Shown here: positions 33,726-43,559 of the stretch, piece after piece
Layout: each line of letters begins with the position of its first letter
Position numbering within the stretch: the stretch's first letter is position 1
Assembly (NCBI GenBank): GCA_027406905.1
Contig: DAHZHT010000013.1
Span: 1 to 52,508 of the forward strand
DNA: 52,508 bases
From: Elusimicrobiota bacterium
GTDB lineage: Bacteria; Elusimicrobiota; Elusimicrobia; UBA1565; UBA9628
Direction: 5' to 3'
Notes under the pieces: model-generated
Seen by the model: the letters and a program-made list of their open reading frames with translations, nothing else
What the model was told of the DNA's origin: nothing
Database searches by the model: none
Made by a program: the position numbers and the translations under genes

Positions 33726-35315
33726 ATGAAAAAAAACGGGGTCCTTTCAAATTTATCCTGGGGCGCTCTCCTCATTTTGAGTCTGCTCCCAATTCTGTTT
33801 TACTTTACCTATCTATTGGCCTATGGGGTCAATGTTCCATTCGGGGATGATTGGGAGATCGTTTCCCTGATGGGACATTTCTACGCCGGAAATCTTAGAT
33901 TCGCTCAGCTTTGGGCCCAGCACAATGAAAACCGAATGCTGATTCCCTATCTGCTGTTTATCGGATTATATCGGCTAACTTCTTTTAACGTTAAAGCCGC
34001 CATGGTCGCCAGCGGAATATTTTTAACTTTGTCTTTTATTTGTTTTTCACTGATTTTTTTTAAAAGGCGCTCCTTTAGTTGGAAATTTCTTCCTCTACCC
34101 TTTTTGTTCTTCAACTTCGCCGACACTCAAAACATTCTCTGGGGCTTTCAAATGGCCTGGCAACTCGTTTCCTTTTGTTTTTTCGCGAGCGTCGCGTGTC
34201 TTGAAGAATCTGGCGAGAATAAGACCGCTTTTGCCGCCGCTATTTTCTTTGCGGTCCTTGCCTCTTTTTCTTCTTTCCAGGGGCTTTTTGTCTGGCCCGC
34301 CGGGCTAATCTATCTTTTATTTAATCACTTTAGTCTTGGGCAGCGAAAAATTTGGATATCGGCGGCGCTTCTTTCCGGGATCATTTATTTCACGGGCTTT
34401 AGTTTCCATTCGACCGGAGGGCCGTCGCTTATCTATAGTTTGACCCACCCTTTGGCTGTCCTTAGGTATCTCTTAATCATAAGCGGGGGAATATCGGCGC
34501 TTCCCACGCGAACCCTAGATCTATCATTTTTTATAACCAGAGGATTTCTCGGGCTTTTTATTTTAGGAGCTGGATTTCTTTCCACGTTCGTGGCAACTCT
34601 GGAATCAAAAAAAGACAAGGCTTTTCTTCTCCCCGCATCAATGGGAGTTTTTTCTCTTCTTTTTTTTATCTTTGCTTCAATAGGGCGAGCCGGCTTTGGG
34701 GTGGGGCAAGCCCTCGAAACCCGTTATAGTCTTTACGGAATTTTTCTTCTGATAGCGATTTATCTAACTCTGCTAGAAAAAGTCAAGGTCTCCAAAGAAA
34801 AATTTTTATTTTTCTTTAGGACCTTTTTGATCGCGCTCGCCCTTCAAGTGACGACATCTCTCCGATGGGGCATCATGGAGGGAAAAAACCGTTTTCTTTT
34901 CGCTCTCAAAGGACAAGAAATCCTCCTCAATTACCTTGTCGTTTCCCCAAAGTTAATTTTAATCTATCTTTATCCGCGCCCAAATGAAATTCCGCCGCGC
35001 GCGGCCATTCTTGAAAAATACCATCTAAGCGTATTCTCAAGCTGGCAAAGCCGCTCGCTTTTACCCGTCACTCCGCCGCTAAAAAAGCTGTTCAAAAGGC
35101 GCCCCGACGACTGGCTGATTTGGAGACTTCTATCGACGATTTATTTTTATCGGCCGGACTTGCAAGAAAAATATCCGCCAATTCCTTCAGAGAGAGAATT
35201 TACGCGAGAGATTGCCTCATGGGCCAGCAAACACGGAACTCAAAACGATCCTGATCAAATGCTCCTCTTTCCCTGGAAAAACAGTTTATCCGAGATAAAC
35301 CGCGCTCTTCGTTAA
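33726..35315 (+). CDS. Multi-spanning membrane protein, GT-C glycosyltransferase-like
   Basis: 529 residues with about ten hydrophobic helices up to residue 410 and a soluble C-terminal tail. The first loop after TM1 has VPFGDDWE (about 37-44), then a second patch HNENRM (about 67-72). An acidic pair in the first outer loop is the hallmark of GT-C transferases that use polyprenyl-phosphate sugars, so a role in glycosylating envelope polymers is plausible. I cannot name a family. It stands alone on the plus strand, divergent from gmk and convergent with the TolC gene. AAGAAAAA is the only purine run before the ATG, so the start is moderately sure. Confidence 0.5.
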   Translation: MKKNGVLSNLSWGALLILSLLPILFYFTYLLAYGVNVPFGDDWEIVSLMGHFYAGNLRFAQLWAQHNENRMLIPYLLFIGLYRLTSFNVKAAMVASGIFLTLSFICFSLIFFKRRSFSWKFLPLPFLFFNFADTQNILWGFQMAWQLVSFCFFASVACLEESGENKTAFAAAIFFAVLASFSSFQGLFVWPAGLIYLLFNHFSLGQRKIWISAALLSGIIYFTGFSFHSTGGPSLIYSLTHPLAVLRYLLIISGGISALPTRTLDLSFFITRGFLGLFILGAGFLSTFVATLESKKDKAFLLPASMGVFSLLFFIFASIGRAGFGVGQALETRYSLYGIFLLIAIYLTLLEKVKVSKEKFLFFFRTFLIALALQVTTSLRWGIMEGKNRFLFALKGQEILLNYLVVSPKLILIYLYPRPNEIPPRAAILEKYHLSVFSSWQSRSLLPVTPPLKKLFKRRPDDWLIWRLLSTIYFYRPDLQEKYPPIPSEREFTREIASWASKHGTQNDPDQMLLFPWKNSLSEINRALR

Positions 35316-36647
35316 TTATTGAGAGACCTTCCCGCCGTTTAAGACCGCCTTTGAAGCGGCATTAAACCATAAATCGGTCTCCGAGTCGTTGGTTTTTTCC
35401 TGTACTTGGGCCAAATATTGAATGGCATCGCGCAAATCAACCAAGGGACCGATATAGTTCAGATAGCGCTCTCTCGCTTCGGAAAAAGCCCTCTCGGTAA
35501 GCCGCGAGAGAGGCTTTAAGACATTAATTCGCGCGCTGTCGTAGGCGATTGATTGATCGTAGCGGGCATTGGCCTCATCGACATAAAGTTTGAGCCCCTT
35601 AATTTGCTCTTGCCTTTCAGTCTCAAAGCCTTGCGCTTTTTGGACGCCGCTTTGAATGCGGAAACCCTCAAAGAGGGGAAAGTTGAGCCCGACGCCGATA
35701 GAGGTGTCATTGACTGGGGTCAATCGGGATCCGGCCATGCCGCCGATGGATCCCAATCCGATAACTTTCGGGTAATTTTCCGCCCTGTTGGCGTTGACCA
35801 GGGAATGAGCGCTTTCGGCGTCGGCCACGGCCTTTAAAATAAAGGCGCTCGCGGCTCCGGGAGCGATTTTTTTAAGAGAATGCGCGTCAAAAACCTTAAA
35901 TGAGGGAACGGAAACATCCTCGGGTTTTTTCCCAAGAAAGAGGGCCAAATTTTTAAGCGAGGCCGCATAGCGCTTGTGATAAGCTTTTTGCTCCGCCAGA
36001 GCCAAGCCCGCTTGAACTCCAATTAGGTATTCATCCGAAAGATTGTGCTGGCCGGTTTTGACCAAACGCTCGACAATGTGCTGAAGGACGCTCGCGCGAT
36101 GATGGATATCTTTCCAAATAAGATAATCGCTTAAATAGCGAATGGAGTCGAAATAATAACCCAAGGCCTTCCAATCCACTTGATAACGAATAATTTCAGT
36201 ATGCTGTTTTGTCGCTTCAAGAAAATACTGAGCGGATCTGACCTTGAAGGGAATCGTTAAATCCAAGACGTCCATCTTGGAGACAAGCCCGCCAACCGGA
36301 GAATCGGCAAAAGGAGAGTCGACAAGCCCGGCGGTGCCGATGAATCCATGCTGGTTGGAACCCGGAAATCCGGAGGAAGCCAGGCCTTGAAGGCTCAATG
36401 TCGGGTAGTAAAAGGACTGCTGAATCGTAATCTCTTTCTGTGCCTGGACTTCCTGGGCCTTGGCCGCTCGGAGGTCTGGGTTATAGCTTTCAGCCAAGCG
36501 CAAAACGTCAGGCAAGGTTAAGGCCGAAGACGGCGCGCCGGCAACAGATGAGATAGGGCTCGCCGCATAGACGGAAGCGGAAACCAACAAGGAAGCTCCT
36601 ATTCCTAAAATACAAGGTAAAGTCTTCAGTTTATCCATGATGCGCAT
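35316..36647 (-). CDS. TolC-family outer-membrane efflux channel A
   Basis: 443 residues. Signal peptide (about 1-28, SVYAASP) and two TolC-type repeats of helical coiled coils: ALTLPDVLRLAESYNPDLRAAKAQEVQAQ is the classic opening (quoted in parts: LRLAESYNPDLRAAK), and FPLFEGFRIQSGVQKA marks the second repeat. It forms a trimeric channel for drugs or metals with an RND pump. Its start lies 17 bases inside the RND A gene and has GAGGAG seven bases before it, so it is translationally coupled. It is a paralogue of the channel at 43560. No adaptor gene lies nearby. Substrate unknown. Confidence 0.87.
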   Translation of the reverse strand: MRIMDKLKTLPCILGIGASLLVSASVYAASPISSVAGAPSSALTLPDVLRLAESYNPDLRAAKAQEVQAQKEITIQQSFYYPTLSLQGLASSGFPGSNQHGFIGTAGLVDSPFADSPVGGLVSKMDVLDLTIPFKVRSAQYFLEATKQHTEIIRYQVDWKALGYYFDSIRYLSDYLIWKDIHHRASVLQHIVERLVKTGQHNLSDEYLIGVQAGLALAEQKAYHKRYAASLKNLALFLGKKPEDVSVPSFKVFDAHSLKKIAPGAASAFILKAVADAESAHSLVNANRAENYPKVIGLGSIGGMAGSRLTPVNDTSIGVGLNFPLFEGFRIQSGVQKAQGFETERQEQIKGLKLYVDEANARYDQSIAYDSARINVLKPLSRLTERAFSEARERYLNYIGPLVDLRDAIQYLAQVQEKTNDSETDLWFNAASKAVLNGGKVSQ

Positions 36648-39600
36648 GACTCAACTCCTCTCCCGCGGGATGCGCGGAATCCGTTTTTCCCAAATCATAT
36701 TGAACGCTCTTGGGATCGTCAGGATCCAAGGAAGGAGACTTCATACTAGTCTTTCCTTGAATGACGGCAAAAGCCAGCGGCAATAAGAACAAGGTCGCGA
36801 CCGTCGCGACGCTAAGGCCCCCGATGACGGCGCGGCCCAGAGGAGCCGTTTGGGAACCGCCTTCGCTAAGACCCAAAGCCATTGGAATCATGCCTGCGAT
36901 CATGGCCAGAGCCGTCATTAGAATCGGACGCAGGCGGCTAGCGGCGCCGTCTACCGCGCCATGAACGGCCCCCATTCCTTCCATTCGAAAGCGCTCGGCA
37001 AAATCAACCAACAAAATGGCGTTGGCGACCGCGACTCCGATAGACATAATCGAGCCCATGAACGACTCGATATTGATCGTCGTATGCGTTAAAAGAAGAG
37101 CGATGGCCACCCCGGATAACACCGCCGGCACCGTTGATAGAACCGTAATAGACAATTTAATTGATTGGAAGTTCGCAGAAAGAACCAAGAAGATGACGAT
37201 CAAGGATAGGCCCAATCCGAAAGCGAAACCATCCATCATTTCCTGTAGAGGAGTCATCTGACCGCGCAAGAAAATAGTCACGCCTTTCGGGCGATCTTTG
37301 GCTATTGAGGCCATCGCGCGTTTGACCGCTCTTGAGACCTTACCCAAATCCGCTCCATAAATATTGGCCGCGACGCTGACCATGCGCAACATGTCGTAGC
37401 GGTCATATTCACCGACGGAAACGGTCGAGGTAACAGTCGCGAAGTCATGCAGGGGAATGACGCCAGCGTAGCTGTCGCTGTATCTCACCGGAATGGGAAG
37501 TTTCTGTATATCTCTAATTGAAGTAATACGCTTTTGCGGCACTTCGACTTGAACCTGATAGGCGATTCCGCTTTTTAAATCAGCCCAGAAGGCGGGAATC
37601 GTATAGCGGGAAGAGGCCGCCGCGTCCGCCAAGGTTTGTCCGACCTGATTTACCGTCAGGCCCCTGATTCCGGCTTTCTCGCGGCTCATGTCGACAGCCA
37701 CCGTCGGGTAATTAAACTGCTGCTCAATTTCCAAGTCTCTCAAATACGGAATTTTAGACAAAACCTGCTTAATTTCTTGCCCGTATTTTTGATCCGAGGC
37801 AAAATAAGGACCGGCGGCGGCGACTTCAATGGGTTTTGTGGCGCCCTGACTCATGACCTTGCTGATAATGTCATTAGCCTCAAATGAGAACTGAATCTGA
37901 GGGAAAAGCTTCGCGAATTTGCTGCGCAATTTTTCTTCGAGAGGAACGACGGGAATATTGCAGCCATGCCTAAGCCCCACGTCTAAAATCGCGTATTCGG
38001 GGCCGGAAGACCATAAATAAATATTGTTGATGGCGTAGTCGGGAGACTGCATGCCGACGATTCCGACGGAAATCGCGAGATTGTGCGGCCCCACTTCCTG
38101 CTTGATGACGTCCAAAGCCTGCTGGGCATATTCCTCGGTTTTTTGGAAAGTCGTGCCGGTCGGCGCGCGCAGAATCATCGTAAACTCTCCATTGTCAACC
38201 TGCGGAAAAATTTCAAGCCCCAAGTGCATTCCGGCGTAAACTAAAATAAGCCCGGCGGCGGCAAGATAACCGATTAAGATCGGAATTCTAAACGGCATCA
38301 GGAGTTTAAGGAAATGCCGATATTTTTCTCTAAAAAAGGCGAACCCGGTCAAGCCTTCGCTTCCAAATTCATGATGTTTATGGGTTAAGATCCAACTAGA
38401 GAGAATGGGGACAAAGGTGTTGGACAACAAATAAGATCCCATCATTGAAAATCCGACCGCGATAGACAAAGGCACGAAAAGCCCGCCGGCCACGCCCTTC
38501 ATTAAGAAGGAAGGAATGAACACGGCCAAGATGCTGATCATCGCCATGAATTTTGGAATGATGATTTCGCTCGTTCCCTCAAGAGCGGCTCGAGCGACGC
38601 TCTTGCCGTCACCCATATGGGTGTGGATGTTTTCGATAGTGACGGTCGTCTCGTCGACAAGGACTCCGACGGCCAAGGCCAGGCCTCCCAAGGTCATGAT
38701 GTTAACCGTTTGCTTGGTCAGCCATAAAACGACGACAGCAAAGCCCAAGGCCAGGGGAATATTCAAGGTCACGATAAACGCGCTCTTAAGATCGCGCAAG
38801 AAGAGAAGCACCATTAAGCTGGTGAGCAAGGCGCCCATAGCGCCTTCAAAAACAAGAGAGCCGATCGCGCGCTTGACGTAGCCTGTTTGGTCAAAGGCAT
38901 AACTGACCTTGACATCCTTGGGCAACACGTCTTGAAAGTTGGGCAGATTTTTCTTAACCAAGGCGGCGACAGCCAAGGTCGAGGCATCCGGGCGTTTGGT
39001 GACCGGAATATAGATTGAGCGGCGGCCGTTGATTAAGGCATATCCAACCGTAATATCGGTTCCATCCTGAATTTTGGCGACATCTCTAACAAAAACGGTG
39101 GGATAGGTTCCAAGGCGAATGGGAATGTTGCCCAATTGTTGAATATTTCCGACGACTGAATTAAGCGGGACAATCGGATAGGTGTCGCCTAAATAAATGT
39201 TTCCGGCGGGAATGACGACATTGCCTTGGGTCACGGCTTTGGCGACATTTTCCGGAGACACATTGTATTTTCTCATCGCGTTCTCGTTCATCCGGATAAC
39301 GATGGTTCTCTGAGAAGCGCCGAAAGGCGGGGGAGAAGAAACCCCGGGCAGGGTGGCGAACAAAGGACGGACGCGGTTTAAGGCCAAATCTTCAATGGAG
39401 CCTAAAGAGCGCGTTTTACTTGTAAACACAAGATCTCCGATGGGGAGACTTCCCGCGTCAAAACGCAAAATAAAGGGCGGAACCGTGCCCGGAGGCATGA
39501 AGGCTCTGGCGCGATCGGCGTAGTCGACGACCTCGGCCATGGCTCCGGCCATATTGGTCCCATTGTGGAAAGTGAGTTTAATCAGCGCGGTGCCTTGAAT

Positions 39601-39876
39601 GTTTTTAGATTCAATGGATTTAATTCCGGTCGTATAAAGGAAGTGATACTCGTAATAATAGGTCAAATATCCTTCCATCTGGGCCGGGGTCATGCCGCCA
39701 TAAGGCTGGGCGACATAGATAACGGGAAGATTGAGATTAGGCAGAATATCGCGCGGCATCTGCTTAATCGACCAAAAAGCGCCTAAGATAAGCGCAAGCA
39801 CTAAAACGACGACCGTAATCGGACGGCGCATCGCGCCGCGCACTGCGGGAACAATTTCTATTTTAGGACCTTTCAT
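36631..39876 (-). CDS. RND efflux transporter A
   Basis: 1081 residues, full-length RND pump with 12 membrane helices and two large periplasmic loops. TM1 is preceded by AMRRPITVVVLVLAL. TM4 has VLVDETTVTIEN, corresponding to AcrB D407-D408 read as Asp-Glu. In TM10 the AcrB Lys940 place is Ala (GVAVANAILLVDFAER), so the proton relay differs from AcrB. GMIPMALGLSEGG is the late signature. The porter phrase YGGMTPAQMEGYLTYYYE is shared with RND B. GAGGAGAAT precedes the ATG. The gene overlaps TolC A and follows a small ORF. Class is firm; substrate is not readable. Confidence 0.88.
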   Translation of the reverse strand: MKGPKIEIVPAVRGAMRRPITVVVLVLALILGAFWSIKQMPRDILPNLNLPVIYVAQPYGGMTPAQMEGYLTYYYEYHFLYTTGIKSIESKNIQGTALIKLTFHNGTNMAGAMAEVVDYADRARAFMPPGTVPPFILRFDAGSLPIGDLVFTSKTRSLGSIEDLALNRVRPLFATLPGVSSPPPFGASQRTIVIRMNENAMRKYNVSPENVAKAVTQGNVVIPAGNIYLGDTYPIVPLNSVVGNIQQLGNIPIRLGTYPTVFVRDVAKIQDGTDITVGYALINGRRSIYIPVTKRPDASTLAVAALVKKNLPNFQDVLPKDVKVSYAFDQTGYVKRAIGSLVFEGAMGALLTSLMVLLFLRDLKSAFIVTLNIPLALGFAVVVLWLTKQTVNIMTLGGLALAVGVLVDETTVTIENIHTHMGDGKSVARAALEGTSEIIIPKFMAMISILAVFIPSFLMKGVAGGLFVPLSIAVGFSMMGSYLLSNTFVPILSSWILTHKHHEFGSEGLTGFAFFREKYRHFLKLLMPFRIPILIGYLAAAGLILVYAGMHLGLEIFPQVDNGEFTMILRAPTGTTFQKTEEYAQQALDVIKQEVGPHNLAISVGIVGMQSPDYAINNIYLWSSGPEYAILDVGLRHGCNIPVVPLEEKLRSKFAKLFPQIQFSFEANDIISKVMSQGATKPIEVAAAGPYFASDQKYGQEIKQVLSKIPYLRDLEIEQQFNYPTVAVDMSREKAGIRGLTVNQVGQTLADAAASSRYTIPAFWADLKSGIAYQVQVEVPQKRITSIRDIQKLPIPVRYSDSYAGVIPLHDFATVTSTVSVGEYDRYDMLRMVSVAANIYGADLGKVSRAVKRAMASIAKDRPKGVTIFLRGQMTPLQEMMDGFAFGLGLSLIVIFLVLSANFQSIKLSITVLSTVPAVLSGVAIALLLTHTTINIESFMGSIMSIGVAVANAILLVDFAERFRMEGMGAVHGAVDGAASRLRPILMTALAMIAGMIPMALGLSEGGSQTAPLGRAVIGGLSVATVATLFLLPLAFAVIQGKTSMKSPSLDPDDPKSVQYDLGKTDSAHPAGEELSHAHHG

Positions 39877-39955
39877 ATTCTCCTCTAAAAACTCCTTGAA
39901 TCATGCCGCTATATTAAAAAAATCCGGGGACAAAGGGAAGACGCACCCTTTTAAA

Positions 39956-40318
39956 TTAGGAAATCGCTGGAGGGCGATAGAGACGCCTAGAATGTATCGA
40001 ACGAATCAATAGGAAGTCTTGGGGCGGTAAAAACATCGGGAGCAAGTCGAGCCTTTCATGGCCCAAAGACATGTCCGCGAGGAAACTCCGGTGCACGGAG
40101 GTTCGGCTGCTGGCGCGCTTATGATGCGCTAAAAAAGCGAAATAGACAAAACCATCCGCACGGGAAGCGGAACTAATGGAGGGCTCCGAACCTTTCAAAC
40201 GCGGAAGATCAAAACCGCGGCTTCCGAAAATAATAGGGGCCATCGCGAACTCAAAAGCGAGCAAAAGCGGCAAGAGGCGCCTCCAACCCGCCAATCGTTT
40301 CTTTATGACCAATATCAT
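39956..40318 (-). CDS. Hypothetical secreted or membrane-anchored protein between the two RND pumps
   Basis: 120 residues. A basic start (IKKRLAGWRR) and hydrophobic stretch (LLPLLLAFEFAMAPIIF, about 14-30) look like a signal peptide or anchor. The rest is Ser/Arg/His/Leu-rich with no motif I know. Codon choice resembles the neighbours, and the ORF fills the only sizeable gap in the pump operon on the same strand, where an adaptor gene might be expected. At this length it is far too short for a standard HlyD-type adaptor. No ribosome binding site is evident. Could be a chance ORF. Confidence 0.42.
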   Translation of the reverse strand: MILVIKKRLAGWRRLLPLLLAFEFAMAPIIFGSRGFDLPRLKGSEPSISSASRADGFVYFAFLAHHKRASSRTSVHRSFLADMSLGHERLDLLPMFLPPQDFLLIRSIHSRRLYRPPAIS

Positions 40319-40354
40319 AATGTAAAAATATTGGACAAAATATAACGCCCTGAG

Positions 40355-43300
40355 TCAAATTGATCGGCGAGAGATAGGGACTGTCCCTATCTCTCTATCA
40401 AAATGCGAGCTGTGCGGATCGTCCGGATGCAAGGACGGCGGATGAGGAGAAGCCGACTTTTGGAGAGCTGCAATCGCCAAAGGCAAAATAAACAAGGTCG
40501 CCATTGTCGCAAGAGTCATCCCGCCGATCAAGGCCAAGCCCAAGGGCGCGGTCTGTTTTCCGCCTTCGCTAAGCCCCGAGGCCATCGGGATCATTCCGGC
40601 GATCATCGCCAAGGCCGTCATCAAAATCGGGCGCAGTCGCGTCGTCGCGCCCTCTAAAGCGCCGCCGACGGCGCCCAAACCGTGTCTTCGGTATCTGTCG
40701 GCGAAATCGGCGAGCAAAACGGCATTGGCTATAGCCACTCCTATCGCCATGATCGCGCCCATAAACGACTGAATATTGACCGTGGTCTTGGTCAAAAGAA
40801 GAGCGGCCACGACTCCACAGAGAACCGCGGGCACGGTCGATAAAATGGCCAGCGTCAAAGTGACCGACTGAAAATTAGCGGACAAAAGCAGGAAGATAAC
40901 GACAACAGACAAAACTAGTCCAAAAGCGAATCCCTTGAGAATTTCTTCGAGCGGCAAAACCTGGCCGCGCAAGTGAACCGTAACCCCCAACGGTCTTTTT
41001 GAAGCGACCGAAGCCAACGCCGAGCGAACCAGGCGAGCGACTTTTCCTAAATCGGCTCCGACAATGTTGGCTGAAATATTGACGCTTCTCTGCATGTTCA
41101 GGCGATCAAAAGAGCCGACGGTCACGGTTGAAACGACGGCGGCGACATTGGAAACGGAAGTCCAACCGTAGGAATCCTCGACGCGGCGTATCGGAACGGG
41201 GAATTTCCGCACATCGGCGAGGCTGGTGATATTTTCCTGCGGAACCTCCACTTGAACTTCGTAGCTGATTCCCGTTTTCGGATCCGCCCAGAAAGAAGGA
41301 ATGGTATAACGGGAAGAGGCCGCGGCGTCTCCCAGGGATTTTCCGATATCTTCCGCCGTCACTCCCAAAATTCCGGCTTTTTTGCGGTCCATATTGACGG
41401 CGATGGTGGGATAATCAAAGCTCTCGGAGGTCTCGATGTCTTTTAAATAAGGAATTTTAGAGACGGCCGACTGGACAATTTTCCCGTAATCGATATCGCG
41501 ATCGAAAAAGGGGCCCGAGACCGAAATTCCGACGGGTTTGGGCTCTCCTTCGCTCATCGCGACGCTTAAAATATCGTTGGGCTCGAATGAAAACCGCGTG
41601 TCCGGGATCATTTGGGCGAATTCTTTTCTCAAGCGCTCTTCCAACTTAAAAACATCCACGCCCGAGTCTCGGCGCAAACCGATATCGATGTAAGCCATTT
41701 CAGGGCCGGGGGAATACTGGTAAATATTATTGAGCGCGAAATCGGGAGTCTGCATTCCGACCAGGCCAATCCAAATTTTTACGTTATTGGCGCCGACATC
41801 TTTTTTAATGATATCCATCGCCTTTTTCGTTATTTTTTCCGTGTATTCGATGGTTGAACCCGTGGGGCATCTAACCACCATCCGAAATTCTCCGGTGTCG
41901 ACTTGCGGGAATATTTCAAGGCCCAAATGTTTAAAAGTCAAAAACAAAAAGGCGCCGGCCAAGATAAAGTAGGCGCTTAAAACCAATCCCCGGCGCGGCA
42001 TCAATATTTTTTCGAGAAGACCTCGATAGGCGCTGCGAATGACGTCAAAACTAAAACCCGTTGAAGCCCCGGCGTGAGTTGCGTGAGGCTTGATGAGCCA
42101 GGTAGACAGAATCGGCGCCAAGGTCGATGAGAAAATATAGGAGCCCAACATTCCGGCGCCGACCGCCATTGAAAGCGGCAAGAAAAGATGCCCCGCCACG
42201 CCTTTCATCACGAAAGACGGAATGAAGACGGCCAGAACGCAGGCCATCGCCAAAAAATTAGGGAAAAGAACTTCGGATGTTCCGGCCAAGCTCGCCCGGG
42301 AAACGGCTTTTCCCTTCGCCAAATGGGAATGGATGTTTTCGATGGTCACGGTGCATTCATCAACCAGGATTCCAACAGACAAAGCCAAGCCGCCCAAGGT
42401 CATGATATTGACCGTCTGTTTCATTAAATAAAGGAGAATCATCGCGAAAGCGAGGGAAATCGGAATGATGATCGCGACGATTAAGGCGGAACGCCAATCT
42501 TGAAGAAATAAAAGAACCATCAAACTCGTCAAAAGAGCGCCTAATCCGCCCTCAAAAGCCAAAGAGCCGATCGCGCGCCGGACGTATCCCGATTGATCAA
42601 AGGCATAGCTCAACTTGATGTCTTTGGGCAAAACCTCCTGGAAGCGGGGAATATTCGCCTTCATCTCATCAACGACTTTTAAGGTCGAGGCGTCCGAGTG
42701 TTTGGCAATCGGAATGTAAACCGAACGAGCGCCATTGACCAACGCAAAGCCGGTCGGAATGTCGGTGGTGTCTTTAATTTTCGCGATATCTTTAACAAAA
42801 ATAGTCGGGTAAGTTCCCAAGCGAACGGGAATATTCCCCAATTCCTGAATATCGGTCACCGGCGAATTCAGTGGAATCAAGGGATACTTGGTCCCCATGT
42901 CCATGTTGCCGGAAGGGACAATGACGTTTCCGCTGGTGACCGCGCGCGCGACGTCTTCCGGAGAAATATCATAATAGCGCATCTTTTTCTCGTTCATTTC
43001 GACGACAATGGTTCTGGGACTGGCGCCAAACGGCGCCGGCGCCATGACCCCCGGCAAATCTCCGAACAAAGGACGCACGCGGTTAAACGCGAGGTCAACC
43101 AACTCGCTTAATGGCGCTTTTTTTGAAGAAAACACCAAATCCCCGACTGGAAGATCGCTGGCATCAAAGCGCAAAATGAAGGGGGGAAACGTTCCCGGCG
43201 GCATGAAAGCGCGGGCTCTGGACGCATAGGCGATCACTTCTCCCATCGCCTGTGTCATATCGGTTCCCTCATCAAACGTCAATTTGACGAGGGCAATTCC

Positions 43301-43558
43301 CTGCGCGGAATGAGACTCCATACTCTTAAGGCCCGTCAAATACAAGAAAAATTGCTCGTAGCGGTAGGTAAGGTATCCTTCCATCTGGGCCGGGGTCATG
43401 CCGCCAAAAGGCTCGGCGACATAAATGACGTTAAGCCCCAAATCCGGCAAGATATCCCGGCGCATGTTCTTAATGACCCCGCCCGCAGCCAAAAGAATGG
43501 ATAAGACAATAATGACAATCGTGACCGGGCGCCTCAATGATAAATCAACAATGCCCAT
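40355..43558 (-). CDS. RND efflux transporter B
   Basis: 1067 residues, a close paralogue of RND A through its whole length (shared GGMTPAQMEGYLTY, MPPGT-PPFILRFDA, TVNIMTLGGLAL and GMIPMASGLSEGG). TM4 has ILVDECTVTIEN and TM10 has GVAIANAVLLADFADR, again without the AcrB-type Lys. It starts one base after the TolC B stop, so the two are coupled. The last residues (IGTVPISRR) are encoded by a palindromic repeat, suggesting that the natural C-terminus was extended by its insertion. Probable proton-driven exporter, with TolC B as channel. Confidence 0.88.
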   Translation of the reverse strand: MGIVDLSLRRPVTIVIIVLSILLAAGGVIKNMRRDILPDLGLNVIYVAEPFGGMTPAQMEGYLTYRYEQFFLYLTGLKSMESHSAQGIALVKLTFDEGTDMTQAMGEVIAYASRARAFMPPGTFPPFILRFDASDLPVGDLVFSSKKAPLSELVDLAFNRVRPLFGDLPGVMAPAPFGASPRTIVVEMNEKKMRYYDISPEDVARAVTSGNVIVPSGNMDMGTKYPLIPLNSPVTDIQELGNIPVRLGTYPTIFVKDIAKIKDTTDIPTGFALVNGARSVYIPIAKHSDASTLKVVDEMKANIPRFQEVLPKDIKLSYAFDQSGYVRRAIGSLAFEGGLGALLTSLMVLLFLQDWRSALIVAIIIPISLAFAMILLYLMKQTVNIMTLGGLALSVGILVDECTVTIENIHSHLAKGKAVSRASLAGTSEVLFPNFLAMACVLAVFIPSFVMKGVAGHLFLPLSMAVGAGMLGSYIFSSTLAPILSTWLIKPHATHAGASTGFSFDVIRSAYRGLLEKILMPRRGLVLSAYFILAGAFLFLTFKHLGLEIFPQVDTGEFRMVVRCPTGSTIEYTEKITKKAMDIIKKDVGANNVKIWIGLVGMQTPDFALNNIYQYSPGPEMAYIDIGLRRDSGVDVFKLEERLRKEFAQMIPDTRFSFEPNDILSVAMSEGEPKPVGISVSGPFFDRDIDYGKIVQSAVSKIPYLKDIETSESFDYPTIAVNMDRKKAGILGVTAEDIGKSLGDAAASSRYTIPSFWADPKTGISYEVQVEVPQENITSLADVRKFPVPIRRVEDSYGWTSVSNVAAVVSTVTVGSFDRLNMQRSVNISANIVGADLGKVARLVRSALASVASKRPLGVTVHLRGQVLPLEEILKGFAFGLVLSVVVIFLLLSANFQSVTLTLAILSTVPAVLCGVVAALLLTKTTVNIQSFMGAIMAIGVAIANAVLLADFADRYRRHGLGAVGGALEGATTRLRPILMTALAMIAGMIPMASGLSEGGKQTAPLGLALIGGMTLATMATLFILPLAIAALQKSASPHPPSLHPDDPHSSHFDREIGTVPISRRSI
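40371..40393. repeat. Palindromic repeat copy C (3' end of RND B)
   Basis: GAGATAGGGAC and GTCCCTATCTC form 11-bp perfect arms around one central base (40382). The core GGGAC-GTCCC is the same as in the two repeats around lnt, and it is again read as G-T-V-P, here in the C-terminus of RND B. The flanks differ (GATA rather than A-runs). Confidence 0.7.
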
Positions 43559-43559
43559 A

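Noticed and set aside
40022..40095. Strings resembling RNase P RNA (CGGTAAA...GGGAGCAAG and GAGGAAACTCC)
   Set aside because: They occur in the wrong order for RNase P RNA, lack the P4 partner strand and the other conserved blocks, and lie inside a plausible minus-strand ORF.
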